From Stromatinia cepivora (lineage: Eukaryota > Ascomycota > Leotiomycetes > Helotiales > Sclerotiniaceae): 64,000 nt of DNA. Where the stretch lies: positions 682,001 through 746,000 of the forward strand of contig RCTD01000022.1 in NCBI GenBank assembly GCA_014898415.1, written 5' to 3'. Shown piece by piece: positions 48,064-61,000 of this stretch (position 1 is the stretch's first letter; each line of letters starts with the position of its first letter). The position numbers and the translations under genes were made by a program. Under the pieces are notes generated by a model. It was given only the letters and a program-made list of their open reading frames with translations. It was not told the origin of the DNA and did not search any database.

Positions 48064-51000
48064 ATGGCACTTTCAAGGCTCCAAGCTTCCCTAGCCGCCG
48101 TCACGAACGAGGTGACAGTTGCCGCCGCAAATATAAATTTTGATTTTACGCTCGTAAGATGTGAGGCGCCGAAGGAATATCAAAATTTAGGCAATGCTCT
48201 TTCAAGGAATCGTAAAGAGGAGGCAGAGTCAGGATCTCCTCATATCACTGCAAGGAGGCTGGGTGCGCTATTCGAAGGGATTTGTCCGCCTACACCAAAC
48301 TTAATCAGAGCATATGGTGTGAGGGTATCGGAAATTGCTGATATGGCGAAGTATCAAACGAGCGAGCCGAGCAACAGCATGTTTGCAGCGCATACTGGAG
48401 TAGATGGAACCTCAATTTGGGCGGCTGCGACATCTTCGTCTACCGCACTACATGTACAACTGTTAGCGTGCATGCTGGCTAGTGTCTGGACTGCGCCGCA
48501 AGCGATTTCAATTTGGTTTGAACTTGTTAAAGAAAGACGAAGAAATGTTCAATCGAGCTTCGATACTGGGGAAGAGATTCATTACACTACCCTTACCGCC
48601 GCCGCTCAAGCCGATATATCTCGATTACACTTGGCGGAATGGGATGCAAGTGCACGATCCTGGTTGCGAACAGCGAATGAGATGAAAAGGCGAGAACAAA
48701 GACAATTAATGCTTATACTCGACAATGTCAGCATACCCATTAATCAAGATATGGTGGTGCACTCGAGTGTACTTTCAGCTTGGAAGTTTGCACTTGAATC
48801 GATGGAGAAGCTCGTAACTGGCATGCCTCAAGCAGTGAATAGCGGGCCTACGCTTCTTGCACTGAGCACTTGGCACCTCTACCCGGACCTATTGGTGCCC
48901 GCACACGATAACAAAGTAGTACGATTTCTTGATCCATTGGTCCAATCTGGTGGCATGCTCACCCTCGGCCTCGAAAATGCTGGCAAGGACGATTTGTGCG
49001 GAGTCTACTGGTCACTATCTCTGGCTCACATGAACTACTATGGTCATCCGGTCCCTGCCAGTACATGCCCGGCCCATAACTTCGCCAGAATATCTTTTCT
49101 CCAGTTTAATCAAGCTGTGTTTGGCTGTCTAGCTGGAAAGTGGACATCCAATGGAATAGATCTAAACTCTTCCGCCCAGGTGTTTGCTCTTATTCAAGGA
49201 TATATTAGCATACTCGCTCGTAATGAAACACTACCCCTTCCGAGGATCTCGGCAATTAAGTTTCTGAATGATTCAGATCATTGGTTCAATTTGATGGCGA
49301 CAGCAGCATGGGCCCACTTGGACGAATCTAGTACCTACAAAGATCGGGAAATGGATCAAAAGCTTTTGAATTATGGTCTTCGAAGATCGTCCGACTTTTT
49401 CCCAGAAGAGATCACCGAGCCACTATTTGGCCTTCTCAACACCCAGACACTTCTAGACTGTATGAAGGGACCCGAAGAGAGAATAGCTTACTTTCGTAGG
49501 ATAACCATCGAGGCAACCGGTGTTCACGGACCAGATTTTGTGTTGCATCCCATCCTTATCCGATATTATGAGATTGAACAAGATCGTGGTGAACTGGGGC
49601 ATTTTGCATCAGCAGTGCCGATTCTAGCGACTACTCACAAAAGACGTATATCTCAAACGCTTGACACCGTTGAGTCTGTGCCGCAGTACCGCCACCGACG
49701 CTGGGTCACATTACCGCATACATGTCGTGGTGGCCCTTCAGAAGAAATAATGAATCTATCATCCAAAGAGACATTTGAACGTTCCGACTGTTTATATCCA
49801 AGTTTCTTTTACATAGATGCAGAAGATGCTTTCCGCCATGAATACAAATTAGTTTGGGGTGATTCCAAAAATGCAGGGATCTACCAAGCGGAGCGCACTC
49901 ATGACATATGTTTCCGAAATCCAACAATATGGGACTTGATATGGTGTCTGAGGCAAGATATGTTTGATACGACGGCTCTACTTTGCCATATTAAAACAAG
50001 AATGGATTCGTTCTCACAGTTTACTTCATCTATGCAAGCACTATCAGTAGCATCGAAAATATATAGAGTTCTACCAAACGCAACATTCTCAATCGAGGTG
50101 CTTAACAAACCGATTTCAGCGACCAAATGGGTCCTCAGATCATTGACATGTCCCGTGTCGCGGAACATAGCTCTCGCTTGTGTGGCATATATGGAATCCC
50201 GATTTGATATTGATCCAGACTTGCTGTCTGGTGTTTTAGCTTTAGCTTTCGAGAACTCGCTTTACATAGCTATGGCGGTATGCGTTTCTTCTCCTTTAAT
50301 GTTACAAAACCACTGGGTATCATCGTTCAACATCCGCGTCATCACTTCCTTCTTGATGCGATTTTCTCCAATGCTCCTTTTTATTGTTTGATATTAAGTT
50401 AATAACTTGCAAAGTCTTGTCCAATCTCATTAGCTTTATGAGAGTATTCAAAGAAGGCTGTATTTTCATATTGAATGTTGGATGTGGATGGTATCTTTAA
50501 AGTTAACACTAAAAATAATAGCTACTGATTAGAGATGTAGCTCGTTTGCGATCCTATGCAACAGCCAGAACCATATGAATTGAAACGAATACTGGGTAAC
50601 GTCGGCAGACCCGGTATCACAATGTTAGTATCGCCAAAAGACTGTATCACCAGATCAAAAGATCCTTTGGCATGGAGCGTTGTCACCAATCACGCGTTCA
50701 ACGGCGTTGCTGAGGACCATTTCGGAAAGACCAGTCTCCACCTTTCTTTCACAGAATATTATGTCCCCCTCATACAAAACGTCGTACACGGTCAAGACAA
50801 TCAAGTTTTCTTCCTCGAGTCTGTGGTTTCTGTGCATGACTCGGGAGCTTGGGTGGGTGATGTCAATATACTTGATGCTTTAGAGGGCGGCAAAATTCGC
50901 CGTGGTATGGAGGGCAATGCATCGGCCTCTGAAGCTTGCAATCATAGTAACGAGAAATCCAAGGGCTATATTGAAAGCCTGAGGTCTGTGGAGACCTGGA

Positions 51001-51209
51001 ATGATATTCTTGATCCCCCACTAGGAGTATTCGTGGTGAGGGCAAATGGCAATTCGCTTGCCAGATTAGCAGCGGCCGCCAGCCTGGCGAATTCAAGCAG
51101 GTGGGGGCCAATAATTATTTATCCAAGTAGCTTTTGTTGGAAATGTTATGCCAGGAACGCCGGCCCTGTCGCCATTGATGTGGGTGCAAACCGAGCATTT
51201 GTGTACTGA
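48064..51209 (+). CDS. Large unknown protein (960 residues)
   Basis: I cannot assign a function. Exons 48064-50277 and 50541-51209 join in phase 0 across a 263-nt intron (GTATGC donor, GATGTAG acceptor), reading YIAMALVCDPMQQPEPYELK. The N-terminus is MALSRLQASLAAVTNEVTVA. Early blocks look conserved: ITARRLGALFEGICPPTPNL, then TSIWAAATSSSTALHVQLLA, then WTAPQAISIWFELVKERRR. A Trp-rich, globular middle follows, and the end contains GVFVVRANGNSLARLAAAAS and CYARNAGPVAIDVGANRAFV. Trp and Cys frequency, even hydrophobic pattern and a length far beyond chance argue for a folded soluble protein. No signal peptide, no membrane helix, no known catalytic motif. I have the impression that homologues occur as unnamed proteins in other Pezizomycotina, but could not check. 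Confidence 0.75.
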
Positions 51210-52895
51210 CGGCTTTCTGTCTTTTTCGAAAGTGGGAAAATTTAAGTTCTTTGTATTCTTTCATGAAATAGCAAATCATTCTGGCACTGTGCAATTGCAT
51301 TGAATGCAGCGATTTTGATTAGTAACCTCAGATATAAATTGAGTTTCAGTTGACTGCATTTATGAGAATATTGACTATAGCACTCAGCGTAGCAAATATC
51401 CTGTCCTCATCTTACCTGCCGTATCCCATCCTTGTCTCCCTATGCTCAAACATACTCAGTCTTCCAGACACCTGATGTATTTTGCTTCCAGTACCAACTT
51501 TTACTTTGAAATCTACTTTTTCTCTCCTTAATTTGGAACAGATGTGCGTTGGCAGAGAGTACTTTGTGATATTTAAGGCCCAATGAGAACCCTATCCTGC
51601 TCCTCCCTTTCCTCTTCCTACAAGGATGTCTTACATAATCGAACGATCAAACTTGCAATGATGTGATAGAATGAGGTGATTTTGGCGTTGCCTCCCTCGC
51701 TATTCTCGAATGTGAGATAGGTGTTGTCATAATAAGCACCACTAACCTTCTTCAGGAAATTCAAAAATCATATTTATTTTTGAGATAGTGTGAAAGGATA
51801 ACTGGAACTTCATTTTCTGTGGGAGAAGTCGTTTTTGTTTATGTCTTCTCACGAGGGGTTTTACTATATATTGCTTGCTTTTTAATAGTGTTACGTGGTT
51901 ACTGGTTTGATGCCGGATGGAGAGTGATTATGGGGAGGGAAACACTCGGAGGACTACGAGGGAAAAGAAAAGAGGGCGAGGAAGAAGGAATTGAGTGACA
52001 GGGAAAGAAACGAAGTCGCTAGAGGTACCCCTGCGCAGAATTGAATATTGGATTTCTATCTAGATAAAAGATTCTTACAATGTAAATGCCCCGATTCAAT
52101 AAATCTAATGCATTTCAATCTTGTTCCAGGCTATAATCGAAGCTTTCCGATCTTTTTGGGGTGATTGAGATTATATTCTGATTTTATAGTAAATATCTAG
52201 TGATTTGCAGCAATACATAAATATTATATTTGATATATGCTATTATTTAGTGTTGGAACGTCATGTGATCAACCTCAAAGGGAACCGTACCACAAGCGAA
52301 AAGCTCTAGCCCCTTCCCTTTCAATATAAATAGTACCTTCTTTTTCATAGTGTAGCAATCAAGAATGAATAACACAATATACCAAGAATAGTACTATGCA
52401 ACGGTACCACCGAAGTGATACCAACATTTAGACTCCTATAGTTCTTCAATACGAGCAATACTAACGTAAATGCTTTCACGATTCGGCGATGAGTTTGTGT
52501 CGGTTAATTCTCGGTTAATATTAGGCAATGGGCTATATCCTACAGGAGAATAACAGTACCGTACCAAACTCAATGAAAAATACTCAGGCTATTATCCGAT
52601 ATGAATTCAGATGACCAGGAAGCCGAAACCAATTATAGAACTATGCTAAAATAGGCAACAGTTTGTTGTTAAGACTAAGCCCCATATTTCACGTGCCTTC
52701 GCGTCTTTTAGAACGCGACTTCCTTACCCCTCCTTGCTCGATAATCCACTGAATATTGTTTGCTCTTTTGATTGCTTTTTTGATTGCATTTTTAGATATG
52801 ATAGCTCAACATTTGAGACCCCTTATCTCCTTAAGGTTTCTTTAAAATATCATCATTTTATTGATCAACCTTCCGTTGAATACACATTTCTGCCC
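51210..52895. other. 1.7-kb spacer
   Basis: No supported gene. The frame upstream of 52896 is open back to 52734, but those residues (MLDNPLNIVCSFDCFFDCIF) look like translated leader. The middle part is AT-leaning. Confidence 0.45.
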
Positions 52896-55800
52896 ATGAT
52901 GTCGGCGGCATCAGGCAAAGAGAACGCAGCAACAGTTGCGGCTGTGGAGAAGCTCAATGATGAAGGCAATGTATTTTACAAATCGGGGAAACTTCTTGAA
53001 GGTATGCAATATTTACAAGTAGCTTCCTATTTGCAGCCTTTATGTTCTATTCTGTCATCAAACTGATCGACACATATAGCCGTCAAAAAATATCAAGAAG
53101 CCATGGCAGCCGATGAGAATGCCGGCCCATATACTCTCAAGCCTTTTCGCAATATGACTGCTACTTACTTTGAGCTCGGTAGATATTCTTCATGTCGTCA
53201 AATGACCGAGCGGGTAATCGAGCTAATCAAGGAGAAAATGCCAGAGGACAAAGTAATCCTTGCAAAGCTTGCACAACAAGTACAGAGATCTATAGAACAC
53301 ATCCGTCAGGTTTCCGAGCAGGAAAAGCTTCAGAGGCGTCTCAAAATCTCTTCTTCTTTACCACGCTACCGTGCTTCTATGTGAGCCGTTGGAGCTTTTC
53401 CCTCGTTGGTATTTTTGGCTGACTAGTGTTCAAGTACACGACGATGGATTATTTCACTGTTGGACACGATATCGCCGAAAGCCTCTTCAATGATCTCCTC
53501 CAAGATTTCCCACGAGAAATGATAAAACAATATCATTTTTCCTCGGTGGCATTGGGGATGCTCGCCATTTGTATGCAACCATGATCGATCTCCATGCATC
53601 AGAGAAGAAGGGAATCGCTCCTCGCCGAAAATATCATTTCGTCGCAAATGATCTCAACAAATGTGCTCTCACCAGGGATCTTATCATCTGGAAGTTACTA
53701 GACGAGCTGTCAAAATTGGCACACGACTCCAATGAGGGACAGATGGCTTTAGCTACCATCTTTTTCATTTATGAATCATACCTAATGCCCAAGTACATCC
53801 ATAAGAACCTGCGCACGATAATGGAGAACATCCTTGTCATTTTAGAAAAGGTATGCGAATCTTTTAGATTCTGGCTGGCTATGGTGGTCTTTTCTTTCCT
53901 TTCCTTTGCGAGACTCTTTTCACTCTACTCTGTCATCCAAGCCTTCCTTAACCTGCCGAATGGTTGGCTTCAAACTCAACGACCGGGACACTCATCTCGA
54001 TCCCTTGCAGACATCTGATATATGGTTGACCTACATCCACTAATATTTGGTTTTAGGGCAATTCACCACTCCCATGGGTCTCACTTCATGCACACGATAT
54101 TCCAAAATACGTCGAAGTCCTGAAGCACTGGATCGACGGGGGCTTCGAGAATTTTACAACCTCGGAGGTCATGCGGGGCATACAGATTGCATTGTCCCAA
54201 CGCCCACTTTTTCCTGATCAAAATTGCAAGAAGGAGAAGCAAATGTACGCTAAATACGGATTTCTACGACCTCCAGAAAAGATCCTTCTTTCTTTTGAGC
54301 CAATATTGTCGGAGCTTATCAAAACTCCATCTAAATCTAACGGGCTCCGTGGATATATACAGAAAAACTGGAAATTCAATCCAACCATGATGGATCTTGA
54401 TTGGTACAAAGATTTACACAGAAGGGGTCGCCCCGAAGAATTCGATTTCGGTAATGATCCTTTCGACGCTCTTGGCCATTTTGAATCTTTTTAAAAGGGA
54501 CAGAAGCCTTCAAGCTTGTTTGATCACGTAGCCCCGTTGTTCAAAGGTGCAGCAGATGCACTCAAAAAAATGAAGCAAAGACTTCACGTTGAAGTCCTCT
54601 GTGGAGATGTTATTGAAATCGCCGAATGGCTTCGTTTTGATATTTCGCCCACCAGAGTTCCACGATCAGAGAAGTTCCCTACAGAGTTTGACCTCATCCA
54701 CCTAAGTAACATTCCGTAAGTCAGCTCTGATCCTCAGATCAGCTTCATTGCTGATCTTTTTCATATGTCAAACCATCACGTTTCTTCTGCTCATGCATTT
54801 CCTTGGCCATATAGATAGTCAAAGTTGCAACATGAAAGCTGACCTCAATTGACAGTGATTATATCGGCGGCCACTTGTCTACATTTCTTTACATCACACC
54901 AATTATGAAATTCGCGCCATCCAGTATTTTGCAATCCAGTTTTTTGCGCAATGCAGGAAGCTGGGACTCCATTGAGTCATTCTTAGCAGATTATCAATGT
55001 ATCACAGACAAAGAAATGCTAAGACAGCTCACTGGTGTTAGCGTGGTTAACGAACCTCTCAAGGACACGATTTTCCCTTTGATCGGATACAATTGGTATA
55101 CCCCTGCTCTACCAATTTTTCAAGACGACTGGTCGGTCATGTTGCCCCGGAATGATTTCCAGAAGTGGTTCTACGCGCTGTTCTTCAGACTTGCCTTGCC
55201 ATACAATGTTGACATCCTCGACATTTCCAAAATTATTTTCTCTCCTCTCAATCTCACCATTCTTTTCCGTCTAATGGATCAATTACGCTCTCTTCATTAT
55301 CCATCTCATTGGATGTCAGAGATTCTTTTGAATATCATCGAGAACAAAGTCGTTACTAACTGTCGTCCTCCAAGAACAACGCCGAATCCCATTTCAGCAT
55401 TAAAGCAGCAGCACAAGACCAGAAGCTTGTGCACAATTCCGTTCTCCCACGAAATGGCAACTCTCACGCGAATTTTTATGCCTCTTCTTCCTTTCACTCT
55501 GACGTCATCGGCTATTCCAGCGCAAGGCGATATTTTCAGGTATACATTTCCACTACCCAGCTTTATGAGTTACCAAGAATGGCCAAATAACCTTGCCCTT
55601 GTATTCTGGAGTCACACATACTTAGAGAATTTGGGCGATCTGGGATTCGAATCATTGGCGATAAATATTCGTCCTTTTTTGGATCCAAGCTGGGGTGATG
55701 AAATGGACAGCAAATTCAAAGGTTCTAAGTTCGATGCATTCAGAAATAACGGATTGGTTGTATGGAGTACTATGGAGTGGGATATTGAAGCACGTGAAGC

Positions 55801-56017
55801 AAGTGCTTGGATGCCCAGTGCTCTAGTGGATAAGATGATCAGAGAGCAAAACTGGACTTGTGGTTTGTTTAGGACTGATACATGGGAGAGATGTTGGGAA
55901 TTACCGGGCATGGTGATGGATGCGAGGAAAGGCGAAACGTGGAGAGATGATATCACTTCAGCTGCAGATCGACAACTTGTGGACCTTGCCAAGCAAGTGT
56001 TAGATCTTGATAGCTAG
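52896..56017 (+). pseudogene. Broken TPR plus DUF4470-type gene
   Basis: The exons are 52896-53001, 53080-53380, about 53427-53850, 54057-54715 and 54856-56017. The N-terminal part is a TPR-like repeat (LNDEGNVFYKSGKLLEAVKK, YQEAMAADENAGPYTLKPFR, NMTATYFELGRYSSCRQMTE). Next comes the DUF4470 signature SFFLGGIGDARHLYATMIDL, HASEKKGIAPRRKYHFVAND, LNKCALTRDLIIWKLLDELS, and later HLSNIPDYIGGHLSTFLYIT. Two lesions are visible. Between 53427 and 53533 the conserved YTTMDYFTVGHDIAESLFND lies in a different frame from both neighbours, and no GT donor lies in the second gap, so at least one indel is present. An in-frame TAA at 54492-54494 lies between DALGHFESF and KGQKPSSLFDHVAPLFKG. DUF4470 function is unknown. 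An assembly error could explain the frame slip but not easily both. Confidence 0.75.
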
Positions 56018-57327
56018 GGATAGAGGTAATGATGCTAATAGACGAGTGAGCGTTTTGCATTAACATCTAGTTCTTGAGTAAATCATAAATTCGCCGAGAA
56101 TTGTAATGATAGATCTCTTAAGATATGGTGTATCGATTGTTCAATTCAAACACCAATTTGCGGGACCTGCAGGCGACTCATGATAGATTCTGATATACTT
56201 CTTTCCGATTATCGTCCTATTTACCATCTATTTGGTTACTTAATCCAGGGAAATTAATCCTCGATATAAGGATATTTATGGTATCATCCCTTTCCGTCTT
56301 TCTTTTCTCATACTCGACTTCTTCAAACCCTTTCTGCTCCCAAACTTCATAATCAAAATCTTCGTCGCAGTAGTACCCTTTTTTAAAGCTTTCTAAAGCT
56401 AGAATGATAAAAATATTCTCATCCCTTAAGGCCTGATGGTCATATAAATCGAACTATGTCCACCAAGATCGAAGGGCCCTCTCAAACTATACTATATTTA
56501 CTAAACTATTGCCCTTCCTTATTTTGCTGCCAACCATTTCAGGAAGTCTCCAGCAATTTTCTTCCTCGTCCAGCACAACAGTCCCATCGTCTACATACCG
56601 CAAATACAAAGTCCCGAATTACCGTCGTCACGGTTTCCTAGGGCCCTAGAGGAAAGGCAGCATACGCATACGCGCTTAATATGCTAACCGTCAATGAATT
56701 CCCTAGAATATGAACCTGAGAATCCAATGATATTAATGGTTAAATGTGATTTTTTGCGCGAGGCCGGATGGGCGGTGTCTGTACAGTGCGGACATTTTGG
56801 CATGATGGCCAGTTGTTCAGATGTAATTTTGCTAATATGTATATAGGATCTTGAGAGTTTCTTATACTTTACCGAGCTAGAGATAGCCGGCCGTAGCTCA
56901 TTTTTATTTAACCTAGGAACTGGTAGGGTTAATAAATCACATACATGTAAGAATGTAACGGGATTTTCCTGTAAAGTCTCATTGTAGAGGTCTTCATGGG
57001 CACTTGGATTCGCATATATAGTAGTCAGCATACAATTGGCAATTTCGGCTTCAGTGCTTGAGAGTCAAGTTGCTTGGTTTCTGTGAGTCGATTGGGTGCC
57101 GAACTGTGGATTTCTCCGACTCCATCTCAACAATTGAAACTCCAATTCCGAATGAAATCCGACGTTTACATTTTAAAAGATTCTCTCAAAATAATTCATG
57201 GTATGATACTATCATTGAAACACTATATAAGGTTACCGGTAGAATTTGCACTCGTATAATCTCCTGCCATACCACCTCATCATAGACGCGAGAAATCGCA
57301 ATTTATGAGCTCAGTCTCAAAGGGTCA
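56018..57327. other. Intergenic, convergent 3' ends
   Basis: About 1.3 kb without a supported gene. Short frames at 56684-57031 and 57058-57285 lack coding character. Confidence 0.5.
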
Positions 57328-58020
57328 TTACTGCTGAAGTCGACTCGCTATGATCGTCATCAATACTAAAATTTAGAGTTAGCGGTGATGGGAGAGCACC
57401 TTCAGCTCAATAGCTCATTGAAGAAGACTCACCATCATAACCAAATTGATCTCTTCCCGTCTGAGATGTTGTATCTACCTCAGGAGGATTGATGGTGCCT
57501 GTCTCCTCTTCACCACCGTCTTCAGGGACATCATCTTCATCCACCCATGGGTGCGGACCAAGGCCTCTATTGAAATACATGTATGGATAGGCAGGTTGTG
57601 GATTGTGCGCATCATAACTCCAGTAAAACCCCGTCTCACCCGATTTCTCCGCCATACGCATCTCGGTACCGTCAAAATTCTCACCATTATTCCATTTTGC
57701 AGTTCCAATCTTGAGGATATGAAGCTTTGGGAGATCACTTTGTATCTTTAGGTAATAGTCGGACCATTTTGTTCGGTAGTGCCAAGTTTCGCTTTCGCCT
57801 TATGGATCGTTAGCATAATTAAATGTTTCAGTGATGGGGAATACTGACCCCAATCGGCGATAGGATCGATCGCATATTTCTCCTCGTCGAGATCTCCAAA
57901 TTGTCTGACAACCGAAAGCATAGGACAGTCGTCGAGCCTTAAAACCTCTAATGTCTTTCCATGGGATATAATCCAATCTAATTGCCAGTCGTGAGAGAAA
58001 CTGTAGTTTCCCAATTCCAA
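57328..58020 (-). CDS. 3' part of an unknown gene, 5' exons not found
   Basis: Three exons read in closed phase: 58020-57849, 57798-57433 and 57365-57328, ending about 191 residues. The first begins after a pyrimidine-rich acceptor (ATTTGAG) with LELGNYSFSHDWQLDWIISH, then GKTLEVLRLDDCPMLSVVRQ. The 50-nt intron has a TGCTAACG branch and joins DWG to ESETWHYRTKWSDYYLKIQS, then DLPKLHILKIGTAKWNNGEN. The Leu spacing and the segment HGKTLEVLRLDDCPML recall fungal F-box/leucine-rich-repeat-like proteins, where this part follows an F-box and repeats. No F-box or upstream exon was found in the 1.4 kb before it, so the gene is either truncated or its 5' exons are beyond my recognition. Confidence 0.5.
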
Positions 58021-59473
58021 CTCAAATAGTAGAATTAGTAGAATGAACAACGGGTTGGGTTGTATGTAAGGGATATACAGAAAATACTAATGATAAAACG
58101 ATTGATTATTCGAATGAGGAGGGAGGATCCTTTTCCTTCTAACTACAAAGGATTATGTGACAATATGCCTGTAGACTAGCTACGTAATATCCTTTGAAAT
58201 GCCAGCTTTCTCACAGTAACTTCTTGGGATTATCATCAATAAGCTCAGTGTGCTACTTAGCGACGCCGGTGATAAGGTGACTGATACCGGGGCTCTTATA
58301 CGATGTATCTTACATACAGTTGAAGGATTATATATACTCTATCGTATATGAGGTTCCACCAACCTTTTTAATCATGAAGATATTTTGGAATACAGGAAAT
58401 ATCAAGTAGAATACTAGATCATTGATGCAAGGATGATGAAGCAAGTCGAGTGAATATCTGTGATGGACGAAGGATTAGAGTGCCTCGCTTTTCATTCCAC
58501 AGGAAAGACGGCTCCCACGGTGGATATAATCCCAAGATTTGTGACTAATGGCCACTCCAACGAGAAGTTGACGATAGGTGTGTTAATTTAGGGCACCTAG
58601 GACTATAGCTGACTAAGCTAGTTCCAACAAAAGTATCCAAACCGCTGCCAAATCTCATCTAGACTTCTAATAAAAGATATGACGACACATGGAATTATTA
58701 GTCCAATGAAACAGGAGTTATTCAGTATCTATTGATCTAGTATTGTGGCCATTTCCCCCTTTTGAGATGTATAAACAAAAGCTGTAAGCGAGAAAATACT
58801 CCTGGGCAGCTCTGAATTTGGGTGCAGCAGATAAAAACAGTTAAACTTACGAGACCCGCGATACCCCAGTATAAAAACCCATCGGATGATTTGGTCCAGA
58901 CTTTTAGAATTTCTGGAAAACATTGAAGGAAAGGGACGTTCGGGGGCAAAAGCGTTGGAAGGATGAAATGTTTCAGAACGGCGGAAATTAGAATCACTTA
59001 GAACCTCCAAGCTTCTGCTAGCATAATGCAGCTTTCAAGTACCGAAGCTAGAAGGTGGCAGAATTTATAGTTTAACACCATCAGATGGCATTGAATGAAG
59101 TAGTAACATATATAGGTTAGAGCTCACAAGTTTATCATTTACTGTTTTTTCATAAAGTTTGTCTCAATTAAAATCTAAAGTCCTACAATAACTAACAACA
59201 CATATTAATACATTAATAGTGAATGATTTGTCCCCACATACCCTCAAGGCTCAATCTGATACATCGGTGAGAGTGATTTGCACCCTTTGCTCCTTCCTAA
59301 TTTGTACCTTATGAGACCCTACTAAATAATAACAAATAAAAAGCATAAACCCAACACCAAAACCTTAACCCCAAACAGTATTCCAGGACAATCCAGAATA
59401 ATCCAACACACACACACGCACACAGAGAGATTGCAATTTAAATCATTAAGGAGTACATTTAATAACTACCAAG
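58021..59473. other. Intergenic, possible 5' remnants
   Basis: AT-leaning spacer. Two overlapping minus-strand frames at 58729-59010 have no recognisable domain and I could not splice them to the gene at 57-58 kb. A CA-rich simple repeat sits at 59406-59425, just upstream of the RBR gene. Confidence 0.45.
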
Positions 59474-60550
59474 ATGAATCAATCATCAGCTACCTCCAGC
59501 GACCGTCCTCCAAACAAGATCTTTGGTCAACCAATAGAGACATTTACTCTAGAATCCACCAAGCACATCCTTGCCATCTTCAAAAAGCAAGGGAGTATCC
59601 GCAAAACATCAACTTTAGAAAGTCTTTTACCGAAATTAATCGATCTTGAATCCAAAGTAACCTTCCACGAACGGGGCGCCGTCGCACTATTGCTATTCCA
59701 CAAGCAACCTATCACCCGCGCAGCACTATCGAAAGCATACGATGAATCTGGACAGGAGGTCTTTGCTTTAGGGTATCGAATTTGCCAAATTTGCTATGAG
59801 GATTTACCCGCGACAATGTTCAGAAAGGGTTACGCTGGGTATGAAGTAGGGGAATTTTCAGAACTGTGCCTTTATCATGGCTCTCACATGGTTTGTACAA
59901 CTTGTGTGACGACTCATGTGGCGGTGCAGTTTGAAAGTACTCATTGGGATAATATCACATGTCCGCTTTGTCCGGGCAAATTGAAGATGGATACTGTGTT
60001 GACGTATTTGAGTGGGGAGATGCTTGTCAAGTGAGTTTTTTTTGGTTTATATTGTACTCATACTTTTTTGGTCCTATAGATTGAGCTTAATAACTAACAA
60101 TTCGAAAGCTACAAAGAGTATATGAGCACTTACGCTCTGCGCAACCTACCCGGATTTTGCTGGTGTCTCTCACCTAGCTGTCGCTCTGGACAAGTCCATC
60201 TCCCAGGTGACGAGTCCCCAAAGATGACTTGCCAAAAATGCGGATTCGATACTTGTTATTCTCACCAGCTACCTTGGCACGACGGCAAAACATGTGAGGA
60301 AGCTGGCGGTTTAAAGTCAAAGGAGGATAGGGAATCAGAAGCGTGGATCAAATCACAGACTAAGCCTTGTCCTAATTGTGGTGTTGCTACTGTGAAGGCG
60401 GGAGGATGTGGTGGGATACTTTGTAAGTCTTGCTAGTCTTGCTTAGACGCTTGCTAGTTCGGGAGATTTTCATGCGAGTTGATTGACTAACTATGTATAG
60501 GTCGCTGCGGCGTATTTTGGGATTGGGAGACGGATATTATCATCGGTTGA
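59474..60550 (+). CDS. RBR (RING-IBR-RING2)-type E3 ubiquitin ligase
   Basis: Exons 59474-60030, 60109-60422 and 60501-60550 give 306 residues; phases 2 and 1 close exactly. An N-terminal helical region of about 100 residues precedes RING1 (CQICYEDL, CLYHGSHMVCTTC, CPLCPG). The second exon gives an IBR-like segment (GFCWCLSPSCRSGQVHLPGD, CQKCGFDTCYSHQLPWH, TCEEAGG). The RING2 part reads KPCPNCGVATVKAGGCGGIL, where the Cys of GGC is in the position of the thioester-forming catalytic Cys. After the last intron the protein ends CRCGVFWDWETDIIIG, so the usual FCWxC and final zinc ligands are missing. Family knowledge: RBR ligases accept ubiquitin from E2 on this Cys before transfer. The substrate is unknown. 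The short C-terminus may be natural or a truncation. Confidence 0.82.
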
Positions 60551-61000
60551 ACCATGTACGGAGTTCGAATGTGTAAGCAGCTCCACTGTGCTGCGAGTGT
60601 GCTGCGGATAGATTGACAGTTCGAACGAGATAAATAATGGGTTGAAAATCCCATTGTGAATCTAGACAACTAGATTCAACAGGGAATGTCGATTGACAAC
60701 AGCGCAAGAGTCAAGAAATAAGGAGAAGAAGATAATAAGTCCTAGTGGTGAATCATTATTGGAGAAAGATACTTCTGATGAATCCAATAGCCCGGAATAG
60801 TAAACAAGGCCTAAAGGATTGTAATATCTGAGAGGTTGCAAATCTTTGATTGACAACGATCTATGTGAGTACTGTGAATGATTTGATGATCTGGATGTAT
60901 GATGTCACATAAAAATATCAGTCTCTTATTGTCAAACTGCAGTTCAGACTATCGGAAAGGAATGTTCAATTATCCAATACTTCCAACCCTCTAATGATTA
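60551..61000. other. Intergenic
   Basis: 450 bp after the RBR gene; short frames only. No RING2 continuation was recognised in it. Confidence 0.4.

Noticed and set aside
47685..48094. Overlapping ORFs of 60-125 codons on both strands
   Set aside because: No splice signals or recognisable sequence; lies directly before the start of the 960-residue protein and is more likely leader or promoter.
54432..54497. Small intron to remove the TAA at 54492 in the DUF4470 gene
   Set aside because: The only GT-AG pair covering it changes the phase and runs into a stop; the stop therefore stands as a lesion.
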